Positions 19,224 through 64,000 of a DNA stretch of 64,000 nt are shown here, in pieces (positions within the stretch are counted from its first letter, which is position 1; each line of letters opens with the position of its first letter). Position numbers and translations under genes: made by a program. The DNA lies in contig OY755247.1 of the NCBI GenBank assembly GCA_963576725.1, positions 11,923,034-11,987,033 on the forward strand, in the 5' to 3' direction. Origin of the DNA: Azorinus chamasolen (lineage: Eukaryota > Mollusca > Bivalvia > Cardiida > Solecurtidae). The notes beneath the pieces were generated by a model that was given only the letters and a program-made list of their open reading frames with translations, ran no database searches and was not told the DNA's origin.

Positions 19224-20207
19224 TTTAGTGATTGCCCTACTTTTCCATCCAATCAACGAGCCGCATTTTTGAAATTTTTCAGACTCTAATCCTCATAAAT
19301 TTTATAAAATCGACTCTAACTTTCGAAGACAAACCTTCCAGTGCGCATGCGCGACAAAACTCCGCCCACTACTAGACAAATCGAACGAGTTGCTGTTATG
19401 ACGCTATCGACACTTGAACGAGTATACACAAGTACACGTGTGTAAAACGTGGAGAGGAAGACTATGTAATGCAAACAACTGAGAGGCAGAATTATAGACC
19501 CAATAGAAAATGGACAAATAAATCACGAAACATCCCACCTGTTAAAGCAAGATTATATTGAAAAAGGACTCATGTAAATAAGCAAACAAATCAGGAAATA
19601 AGCGCAAACCTGTATTCGAAACCGTACTCCGTTCAACAAAACATGAACAATCAAACCTGTAATATTTTGTAATAATTCTTATTTCAATATTCTGATAATA
19701 ATATAATGAATGTTTGGGTTTCGGTACCAGTGAAGATTTAAATCTGTGTAAACCGAGTAGACCCTGGTAAGACAGCATAGGAGTCGTCTGATCTGGGTCT
19801 TCTCGGCTTACAAATCTTCGTTAGATAAGTCTGCTAGCTCGGTGCCAGAGAGCAGGTCAACGACAGATTGTTGTCATTATTGTTGTTATTATTTTGCCTC
19901 CAGAAAATTGTGTCAAACTGTTTTACACATAGACGGGGAATATTTGATTACGTGACAAAGCCAAATATGGCAATGTTTACAAGTAAAAGGCGCGAAATCA
20001 GTTTCACTGTGTAGGATTTTCAAAACATAAACACGTGAGAATATTAACAAAGACGACGTTTGTTTGATTGGTGGGTTTTCTGGGTATTTTGCATAAACTG
20101 ATGATGTTTTAGATGTACCATAATCACGTGACTATATACAAGTTTGTCATTGCTCAGTGGGCGGGGCTTATAAACTGAGCCTGTTGAAAAGTAGGGCAAT
20201 CACTAAA
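19224..20207. repeat. 984-bp segment bounded by an exact 22-bp inverted repeat
   Basis: TTTAGTGATTGCCCTACTTT at 19224 and its complement ending at 20207 are identical over 22 bases. A second shorter inverted match (TCCGCCCACT / AGTGGGCGG) lies inside. It could be a small DNA transposon spanning the putative EFTUD2 promoter, or a symmetric regulatory region. Confidence 0.7.
19342..19353. promoter_or_regulatory. NRF-1-like site TGCGCATGCGCG, candidate EFTUD2 promoter
   Basis: A near-perfect palindromic NRF-1 motif, typical of housekeeping promoters, followed by a GC-rich CTCCGCCCACT. It lies 2.8 kb upstream of the ATG exon, in the interval where the untranslated first exon must be. No clear TATA box or donor could be fixed. 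It falls inside the 19224-20207 inverted-repeat segment. Confidence 0.4.
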
Positions 20208-20209
20208 TC

Positions 20210-20321
20210 GGTTAGAGCTTATAAACTGCAGTCTTCGAAAATAAGACGGCCTAAAACGCTTCGCTTCGCTCGCGTTATCGGCCGTCTTATTTCCGAGGAC
20301 TGCAGTTTATAAGCTCTAACC
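20210..20321. repeat. 112-bp palindrome
   Basis: Arms of about 41 bases (GGTTAGAGCTTATAAACTGC and its complement, then AATAAGACGGC with GCCGTCTTATT) surround a short spacer rich in TTCGC. It abuts the previous inverted-repeat segment within three bases. Confidence 0.88.
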
Positions 20322-20484
20322 TATACGTAGTTGAGTCTGGTATATTCATGATGAAAAGCATTAGAAAAATTGTGATCAAATGTAGGGTACTGGCATCGGC
20401 CCCTGTTTATTGAAGGCTGCAAGGGGTTAGGGCCGAGAAATAGTCACATTGCCAGGGTTACAGATAAGATTTTGATGCAATAAT

Positions 20485-20592
20485 GAATTGGGTATTTACT
20501 CCTTCATTTTTTACAGAATTGGGTATTTGCAATTTTTATTGGGTATTGGCAATTTTCATAATTGGGTATTATTCATATTCTCATTAGGTATT
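20485..20592 (+). repeat. Degenerate short repeat of ATTGGGTATT
   Basis: Five or six imperfect copies of ATTGGGTATT (e.g. near 20488, 20518, 20540 and 20562) in AT-rich spacer. No gene is seen between 20322 and 21600 apart from further low-order duplications. Confidence 0.6.
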
Positions 20593-21028
20593 CTAAATTA
20601 TTTTTGCTTTTTGCTATATTTATTTGCTTTGTGTTACTCATTGTTTTGAAAAACAATTGCTTTTTCCACAATTTTATACCCCCAATACTCCCCTTATCTG
20701 TAACCCAGCATTGCAAACATCTAGTTGACAAACACAAAAATCGTTGCATTGTCTGGAGTTGTTCGGCAAAAGAGGAGAAAAAGCCCAGTTTGGATAAGTT
20801 TTTACTCTGTGATTGATAAGGTAATCCTTGATGAAAAACAAACTGGACAGATTTGTCACAGAAAAATGAGAATCACTGTTCTCCTTTTCAGTATTTCATT
20901 TTGACTTTCAGCATTGAAATTAAAATGTGCGCATACAGTACATTAGCATGTAAAAATGATCTGGGGCACTGCATTGCTGTGACAATTAATCCTTTCCCAG
21001 TTTTACCAGTGTTTCCCCATATCTATTG

Positions 21029-21460
21029 ATTACCTGTTTTAGCTATGTTTGCGTGCGTCTATCCATTACCTGTTTTAGCCGCGTTAGCCCTGTCTATAGA
21101 TTCCCTGTTTTACTTCCGTTTCCTGGCATCTCATTTTCAGTTGCATATTAAAATGCATTTTCTTTCGAAAAAACACATCAAAAGTTCATGCAAACATACA
21201 TTGTAAACAGCAACCAGTTCTTGACTTACAATACATAGTTGGCGTATATTGACATGTTTTAGATTGATATAGTCCTGAGATAGAGGAAAGTTTGTTATAT
21301 TTTCATGACTGATTTTGTTTTTAAATACTTGGCATATATACTGCTATTCTTCACTATAATTAACATGTTTATTTATACAGAGGAAAGTTAGTTAAATTTC
21401 CTTGATTGGTTTTATTTTCAAATACTTTACATACATATAATATTCTTCACTATAATTACC
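21029..21460 (+). repeat. Local direct duplications upstream of EFTUD2
   Basis: About three diverged copies of TCTATTGATTACCTGTTTTA occur at 21029-21120. A roughly 95-bp direct duplication (AGAGGAAAGTT ... TATTCTTCACTATAATTA) has copies at 21281-21365 and 21378-21460. Confidence 0.6.
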
Positions 21461-21610
21461 GTAACTTTGTTTTTGAATAGCCAATAAAATGTAACTCTAC
21501 GACCATGTTTGCCAAACTTTTTTAGTTAAAAAATGTGCTTGATAATGATTTTAGAGACAACATCACCAGAAGGGAGGCATCCGTGTCCTATGGAAATAGT
21601 TCTACCTGTT

Positions 21611-21856
21611 TTAACCCTTTCCCTGTTCTATGTTACAAATTTCAATGCCTACTCAATATTCATGGACAAAATGTCTATAATGAAATATGGGAGGTGGAAC
21701 ATTGAAGCCATTTTTAGAAAGTATAGAAATTGATCTATCAAACTCCATTAGCAAACAGAGCAGATCCTGATCAGATGGTTCCTATAGGAGCCATCTGATC
21801 TGGGTCTACTCTGTTTGCAGATGCGTGAAACACGTCTATATGAGGGAATGGGTTAA
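21611..21856 (-). mobile_element. B1-family MITE, nearly intact
   Basis: TTAACCCTTTCCCTGTTCTA to TATGAGGGAATGGGTTAA, with stem GATGGTTCCTATAGGAGCCA. Confidence 0.9.
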
Positions 21857-21936
21857 AACATTTTTCTTTTTCAGTTTTTGTCACAAATTATTACAAAGAC
21901 CTATTTTTGTGTATGGTTGCATCAGAGCAACAGATA

Positions 21937-22105
21937 AAGGTTCATACTCAAATACTAAAATCGTCCATTCTCCACCAAACCCTATGTTGTGACTGATCTT
22001 TAGAATCGTCTCTTCAAGACAACTCTAAAGAGTCATCACAACATAGGGTTTGGTGGAGAAATAAAGGACTTATTTAGTGAAAATGTTACACATCTTATCT
22101 GATAA
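21937..22105. mobile_element. C-family hairpin just upstream of the EFTUD2 ATG exon
   Basis: The stem CCACCAAACCCTATGTTGTG pairs with CACAACATAGGGTTTGGTGG. It ends about 30 bases before the acceptor at 22136. Confidence 0.85.
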
Positions 22106-22143
22106 CTTTGACACTGCTGTTTTTTTTTTTTTTCAGTTTTGCA

Positions 22144-58703
<36,560 letters not shown>

Positions 58704-58759
58704 ATTATAGATGTAATGATAGAAAGGACATTAAAGGAGTCAGGCTGGAATCAGAATCA

Positions 58760-59273
58760 CTTAACACTTTACTTCATAGAAATAAATTTTACACCCTTGC
58801 AAACAGAGTAGAATCAGATCAGATGGCTACTTATAGGAGCGGTCTAAGGGTCGTCTCTGTTTGCTTTATATGGAATAATATTGATCTAATTCTACAATTT
58901 CTGCACTGGCCTAAAGTTTGTGGTCATTGCCATTACAAAAAATCATCTAATTAGAATTCATTGTGTAATTATTTCTTACATGAATATTCATCAGGTAAAG
59001 GTTTAACCCTTTCCTTCATATAAATGCATTTTCATGCAATTGCAAACTGAGTAGACCCAGATCAGACAGCTCCTATAGAAGCCGTCTGATCTCCTATAGG
59101 AGCTGTCTGACCATGGTCTGCTTAGTTTGTTTTTGACATGATATAGATCTGATTCTACAGTTCTTGTCAAAGCAAAAATAGTCCTTGAAAGGTTTACATT
59201 TTAAAATTTCAGCTGATAAATATTAATGATGTCATTATTTCGTACATGAATATTGAACAGGGAAAGGGGTTAA
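58760..59273. mobile_element. B2 then B1/B2 chimera after EFTUD2
   Basis: B2 58760-59006 (TTAACACTTTACTTCATAG to ATCAGGTAAAGGTTTAA). The next, 59003-59273, has a doubled right arm (GAAGCCGTCTGATCTCCTAT AGGAGCTG) and ends GGGAAAGGGGTTAA. Confidence 0.8.
58781..58786 (+). promoter_or_regulatory. Possible EFTUD2 polyadenylation signal AATAAA
   Basis: The first AATAAA after the stop codon, 78 bases downstream. It lies within the left end of a B2-type element, so the signal may be donated by the element. Transcript ends are not visible from the sequence. Confidence 0.4.
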
Positions 59274-59358
59274 TTGGCCCTAGCCAGACCCTTTTTCATT
59301 GAGGCAATTGTAATGAATACAAAATAAGAAAGGGATTAATTTAGGACTAATGTGTTAT

Positions 59359-59890
59359 TAGCTTTGCAAACAGTTTGGACACAAATCGGACACATCTTAC
59401 CAGGATCCAAACTGTTTGACAATGAGGCCTGGTGCCTATAAAACTATGCTCAAGCTCCAGATTGGCGAGGTTTTGACATAGTCAAGATCTGACTGATCTG
59501 ATGCGCGAGTATGAGCTATGTGTACTCCAAATTATGTAAGCTTTAGTCAAAATATGACTGGGAAAATGCTTGAGAATGAAAGTATACTCAGACTCAAAAA
59601 GTTTTATAGGTACCAAGCCTGATTATTTTGAGAGAAAAAAAGATTGTGTAGTATGTGTTTAAACCCTGCTTTACTCCGTGAATATTCCTGTCAGAAATTA
59701 TGACCATAAATATTCATTACCTGATTTCATATATTCATTTACCTTGGCAGCAACTGTTGAATTAGATTTATGTTCTTTCATCAGGAAACAAAGCAGGCCC
59801 TGATCAAATCGTCTGATCTGTGTCTACTTTGTTTTTTGTTTGCTGTTTGCAAGGTTGTCAAGAGGGAGTATCATTAATGGAATGTGTCAT
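59359..59890. mobile_element. E fragment, F-like fragment and B2 fragment
   Basis: E stem GCAAACAGTTTGGACACAAA at 59364; TTTTATAGGTACCAAGCCTG near 59600 echoes F ends; B2 body 59660-59850 with AAAGCAGGCCCTGATCAAAT. No gene is seen here. Confidence 0.6.
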
Positions 59891-59903
59891 TCGGAAAGGT
59901 GTT

Positions 59904-60133
59904 TTAACCCATTCCCTCATAGGTTATTCTTAGGTCCAACCTCTTTGAATAAATCTACCAAAAAGGAGCATTTACTAGAGAAAAGGAAACTTTTAGAATT
60001 GTGTAGTTCTGAAACCATTGTGATAAATAGAGCACGAAGAAGGACATCAGGCGATCACAAAAGCTCACCCTGAGGAAATGCTCTATTTATCACAGTGGTT
60101 TCAAAAGATGACTTTTACAGAGGAAAGGGTTAA
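59904..60133 (+). mobile_element. A-family MITE with foreign sequence at the stem tip
   Basis: TTAACCCATTCCCTCATAGG to CAGAGGAAAGGGTTAA. Both arms are present, but the centre is replaced by about 40 bases (60035-60074) matching the complement of the G-repeat start. Confidence 0.88.
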
Positions 60134-60279
60134 CCAACCCTTAATTAACCTTGGCAAGTACAGCTGATGGTTAATATCTCAAGCTCAGATAACTCAGAAG
60201 TAAAGGTTTGGTCCTTCCAAAATTTACATTACAGAATAGTTCTAAAATGTATCACTACGCATATCTAGCAACACATGTG

Positions 60280-60375
60280 ACAGCTTAATACAGGTCGAAA
60301 TTAATGCTGAAAGCTCCTTTTGGAGCTTGCAGCATTACTTTAGACCTGCATTCAGCTGTGAACTTAAAGAAATTG
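60280..60375. mobile_element. D-family hairpin fragment
   Basis: GCTGAAAGCTCCTTTTGGAG and GCAGCATTACTTTAGACCTG form the stem. Confidence 0.7.
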
Positions 60376-60785
60376 TTCAGAGTAGAGATTGGATGACTAA
60401 AATTTTGTTATGGCCCGTCGAAGTTTGAGATATCAAAGTTCATCTATAGCTTGTTTCCTGGTGAGTCAATGAGTACAGTGGTATCCCTGATCGGGTTTTA
60501 CATAAAACATAACAAATTTAAGCCTTTCATACTGGGACAGGCATGCACTGTCATTTAAAAACAGTGTTGACCCAGATCAGAGGGCACCTAGAGAAGCCCT
60601 CTGATCAGGGTCTGCACTGTTAGTCACTCAAAATCCTCTATCAAGTTTAAGCCTTTCATACGGAGTGGACTCTATATGGTTATACACTGATGGGCTATTC
60701 TATTCTGAAAATTCGGGGTTGAAAGGCTTTACAAAAAAGGAAACTAGCAACAGTTTCTGCCAACAGAATTTGCACAGTAAGCTAT

Positions 60786-61180
60786 GTGGACCAAAGTAGG
60801 ACTCCAGATAAGAGGGGCAAGATGAATATTTGACAACAATGTGTTCAACAATTTTTCCACCGATTCCATATTTGTTACTACTCATTAGAACTGTCTTAAC
60901 CCATTACATAATAGGCTATTTTTAGATACAACCTCTTTGAATAAATATACCAAAAAGGAGCATTAACTATAGAAAAGGTAAATTTTAGAATTTTGTAATT
61001 TGAAACCATTGTGATAAATAGAGCATTTGCTCCTATAGGAGCAAATGCTCTATTTATCACAATGGTTTCACAAAGTGACATTTACAGAGTTGTCAAAAGT
61101 CGTCAATATGAGGGAATGGGTAAAGACTATGCTAATGAGTAGTCACAGTTATGAATTTGGTGGAGAAATTTGCTGCTTTA
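60786..61180. mobile_element. C-family hairpin split at its centre by an A-family MITE
   Basis: The C left arm TTACTACTCATTAGAACTGT is separated from the right arm GACTATGCTAATGAGTAGTC by A (60896-61124), whose TTAA start and TAAA end sit exactly at the C centre. Confidence 0.86.
60896..61124 (+). mobile_element. A-family MITE nested in C
   Basis: TTAACCCATTACATAATAGG to AGGGAATGGGTAAA, with perfect stem centre GCTCCTATAGGAGC. Confidence 0.88.
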
Positions 61181-61337
61181 AATTTTGCATCAGAATTACT
61201 CCTCCTTCTCTCTTCTCTGCATGTCTAGTACCAAGATTTTCCACTGTTTTGTTTTGTTTGTGGTGTAGAGTCTACACTGCTTGCCTGGTACAGAGGACAC
61301 CTTTTCTAATGATATTGTTCAAAATTATCATACATGT

Positions 61338-61560
61338 ACATAGGTCCAGATAAGATGTGTAAATTTAAATATAATTTAGGAATGCCTCCTTTATTTCCCC
61401 ACCAAACCTTATGCTGTGATCACTCTTAAGAAATGTCTTGAAACTCTCTTTAGAATCGTGTCTTTGAGGTGATTCTAAAGAGTGGTCAAAGAATAGGGTT
61501 TTGTGGAGAAATGACGATTTTAGTATGTGGGTACGCACCTTTATCTGCAGCTCTGTATCA
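61338..61560. mobile_element. C-family hairpin with a partly doubled arm
   Basis: Ends AGGTCCAGATAAGATGTGTA and TACGCACCTTTATCTGCAGC. AGAAATGTCTTGAAACTC and AGAATCGTGTCTTTGAGG are two versions of the left centre. Confidence 0.78.
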
Positions 61561-61649
61561 TGGTCATTTATATCATGGTCATCGTCATGCAATCATGTTG
61601 TGGATAAATAAATGAATGTACTACAGTGAGTTTTGATAATTTTTTATTC

Positions 61650-62276
61650 CTCCGCAAACATGTTTGGGGGGTATACTCGAATCACTGTCAGTTTTGAAGT
61701 TACTGAATTTATATTTTGTATACATAATAACCATGAATGGTAGATGAACAAGAAGCAATTTTCACGTGTTTTCTGCTGGCCATTGCAGAATTATCTCTCC
61801 CGGATTTTGAGCTGGGTTTTTTTTGTAGGTCCTCTACAAAAGTTATATAAATTATTCCCCTGGTGTCAAAATTGGCCCCGCCCCAGGGGTGGTCAGTTTT
61901 CAATAGAAACACATTGAAAACTGAAAATCTTCTCTGAAACTGAAAGTATTTGGCACATAGCATCATGTTCAAGTCCTCTACAAAAGTTACATAACTTATG
62001 CCCCTATGGTCAATATTGGCACTGCCCAAGGGGTAGCCAGTTTTCAATAGAACCATATAGTGAAAACTTAGAAAATCTTCCCCTCAGAAACTGGAAGGTT
62101 CTCAGCTTATATATTGGCAGATAGCATCATGTTCAGGTCCTCTACAAAGTTATATAAATTATGCCCCAGGGGTCAAAATTGGCCCCGCCCAGTTTTCTGT
62201 AGAAACATATAGTGAAAACTTTGAAAATCTTCTCCCATGTGTCTGGTGAGCGATATCAGCGTCATTCTGGCCCTCT
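61650..62276 (+). repeat. G-family repeat tail and a related fragment
   Basis: From 61800 the sequence is the G body (TCTACAAAAGTTATATAAAT, three units about 150 bases apart), ending GGTGAGCGATATCAGCGTCA then GGCCCTCTTG. The hairpin start is missing. 61690-61800 matches the repeat at 45283. Confidence 0.75.
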
Positions 62277-62279
62277 TGC

Positions 62280-62344
62280 TTATTATGTAAACTTTTCGCT
62301 GTTACAGGTGAGTCGCCTGTAACAGCGAAAAGTTTACATAATAA
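62280..62344. repeat. 65-bp perfect palindrome at the end of the G tail
   Basis: TTATTATGTAAACTTTTCGC pairs with its complement over about 29 bases per arm; centre CAGGTGAGTCGCCTG. It joins the G tail directly to the following F palindrome. Confidence 0.92.
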
Positions 62345-62349
62345 ACACC

Positions 62350-62486
62350 TGGGTCCATGCTTATAAAACTGTTAGTTGAGTCTGAGTTCGTTCTCAAGTT
62401 TTGATTGGTCAGATTTGAGCCTTTGGCTCAAATCTGACCAATCAAAAGCTTGAGAACTCAAATCTGACCAATAAGCATGGACCCTT
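62350..62486. mobile_element. F-family palindrome, complete
   Basis: GGGTCCATGCTTATAAAACT to AATAAGCATGGACCC, centre GAGCCTTTGGCTC. It has the same local doubling of AACTCAAATCTGACCAAT as at 1-113. Confidence 0.87.
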
Positions 62487-62489
62487 AGG

Positions 62490-63230
62490 TGACACATGTG
62501 TCCTCCGAACACTCTTTGTCTTCTGGTAGGTTGAGATTTTATAATAGTTAATGAATTTACTGCCGTTTATTACAGTTTAGTTCAGTTTTGTATGAGTTGA
62601 CACATTATTTTTGAGGGATTTAACACATGGATTAGGTTCTGGAAGTTTTCGTAGGAAGTTCGCTAAACTAAAGTTTCATTGTGTTTCTAAGCAAACTGGA
62701 ATTCGAGTCAGTGATGCTAGGATGATAATGGTTGTTTAACTGCTTCACAAGAAAAAACATGTTATTGTTTTGATTGAATCCTCATATTTACTGATGACCA
62801 TTGTGTAGGAAAGCAGGACAGCCCAAGTTGACCTGTAAATTCTCCATACCAAATATTGTGCCAGCACTTAAATCTTAAAAGCCAAATTCTTAACACTGTA
62901 GTTTAGAATTTTGGAAATAGGCTAAAAATAAACAGAAATGAACTTGAAACCCCTATAATTTGACTATCGCAATACTATTGCCATAGTTTGTCAGTATCGC
63001 AATATTAATTCTGACTATCGCAATGGTAAAATTGTATTCAATAGTCGCCCCTAGCACTGGTAGTTCTATTTGTTTTTAACTTTTCACCTTTTTTTCTGCT
63101 GACAGAACATTGTATACCATGGAAAAAGCAAACCTCTACATTAGAAAACAAATAGTACTATTTGTAGATACACAAATGAGTCAAGGAAAATTTTGTTATG
63201 TATTTGTGCCATGTTTAGTGTGACTAACAT
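62490..63230. other. No gene or clear repeat seen, apart from a K fragment
   Basis: TAGGTGACACATGTGTCCTC at 62487 is a K-family end. The rest is AT-rich. CTATCGCAAT occurs three times near 62960-63025. No open frame with splice signals was found. Confidence 0.5.
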
Positions 63231-63231
63231 T

Positions 63232-63860
63232 TTTAGCTCGACTATTCGAAGAGTTCTACTCGCCCCGGCGTCCGCATCTGGGTCCGGGTCCGCGTCACAC
63301 TTTGGTTAAGGTTTTTAGCTCACCAGAGCACAAAGTGCTCAGGGTGAGCTTTTGTGATAGCCTGATGTCTGTCGTCCGTCGGCGTGCGTCGTGCGTCGTC
63401 GGTCGTCAACAATTTGAACCTTTAAAATTCTTCTCCTCTGAATCTACAGGGGTCTCAGCTTTCATCTTTGGCACATAGCATCATCTGTAGGTCCTCTACA
63501 AAAGTTATATAAATTATGTCCCTAGGGTCAAAATTGGCCCCACCCCAGGGGTGCATTGTTTTCTATAGAAACATATAGTGAAAACTTTGAATATCATCTC
63601 CTCTGTAACTGGAAGGTTCTCAGCCTTCATATTTGGCACATAGCATCATGTTCAGGTTCTCTACAAAAGTTATATAAATTATGCTCATGTGGTCAAAATT
63701 GGCTACACCATAAGGTGGACAGTTTTCTAGCAAACTTATAGCTGACTGCCATTTTAAGCATCTTCTCTTTGCTCATAAATAGGTCATCCAGTCAAGCAGT
63801 GGGATAGATGACCAGTGGCTATTTTTAGGTCACCTGTATCTGGTGCTGGAGCTCTGTGCC
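63232..63860 (+). repeat. TAGCTCGACTATTCGAAGAG fragment, then G-family repeat
   Basis: TTTTAGCTCGACTATTCGAA with GCGTCCGCATCTGGGTCCG is a short lead fragment. The G copy starts 63315 (AGCTCACCAGAGCACAAAGT), has GTCGTCCGTCGGCGTGCGTC and three body units, and fades before 63840. Confidence 0.78.
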
Positions 63861-64000
63861 TTAACCCTTTGCCTGTTCTATGTTTATTATTAATTTGAAT
63901 GCCTACTGCATATTCATGAACAAAATAGTTAAAATGAAGTATGGAAGGTGGAACATTGTAGTCATTTTTTCCCAAATTTCACAACCTACTGAATATTCAT
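63861..64000 (-). mobile_element. B1-family MITE, cut by window edge
   Basis: TTAACCCTTTGCCTGTTCTA starts it. The segment CCTACTGAATATTCAT appears twice, so it may be an interrupted or doubled copy. Confidence 0.75.

Noticed and set aside
62007..62276. Frames with repeated hydrophobic segments near the right end
   Set aside because: They arise from three tandem body units of the G-family repeat.

Overview
This is a AT-rich eukaryotic window, almost certainly from a bivalve mollusc and probably a heterodont clam or mussel-like lineage. The genes are intron-rich, with GT-AG introns. The introns are packed with interspersed repeats of a kind common in bivalves: elements that open with a short hairpin (AGCTCACC.., TGTCTCCCC.., ATGCCCCC..) followed by GTCCGTCTGTCC-like tracts. 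The species assignment is inference. The protein evidence only says metazoan.

Two genes can be read exon by exon, and they are divergently oriented. (1) EFTUD2 (U5 snRNP 116 kDa GTPase, Snu114) lies on the + strand at 22144-58703. Its 25 coding exons all join in frame and give 977 codons plus TAG, complete from ATG to stop. A non-coding first exon must lie upstream, because the ATG exon begins with a splice acceptor at 22136. (2) A CARD-like (death-fold) protein lies on the - strand, with ATG at 14798 and six coding exons down to 2159. It runs off the left edge. Its exons 5 and 6 are a tandem duplication bounded by phase-1 introns. A possible alternative first exon is at 17090-17207.

Layout: 1-14800 is the CARD-like gene, with introns full of palindromic elements, a decayed mariner (10118-11174) and an inverted-repeat element (13210-14300). 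14800-22137 is the intergenic/promoter interval. It holds a large foldback element (15609-16923), two tRNA-derived SINE copies (17819-18223), a broken non-LTR reverse transcriptase (about 18232-18880), a 985-bp inverted-repeat segment containing an NRF-1-like site, and a 112-bp palindrome. 22137-58703 is EFTUD2. 58704-64000 is intergenic repeats.

The dominant non-genic content is dozens of hairpin elements of about 200-300 bp. I named families by their cores. A (arms GCATTTGCTCC), B1/B2 (arms GCAAACAGAG) and E (arms AAACAGTTTGGATCC) are flanked by TTAA, and A and B begin CCCTTTCC/CCCTTTAC, which fits piggyBac-type MITEs. D (ends CAGTAAAACC, TA-flanked) fits Tc1/mariner MITEs. C (arms GTGACCACTCTTTAGAAT) and F (arms AATCTGACCAATCAAAAGC) are unassigned. 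Nested insertions inside palindromes let the target-site duplications be read directly. Most striking, families A, B and D have unrelated arms but the same dyad centre, GCTCCTATAGGAGC or close variants. Several copies are broken, chimeric or filled with foreign sequence near that centre.

Stretches not listed below are intron or intergenic sequence, mostly degenerate fragments of these same families, in which I see nothing further.
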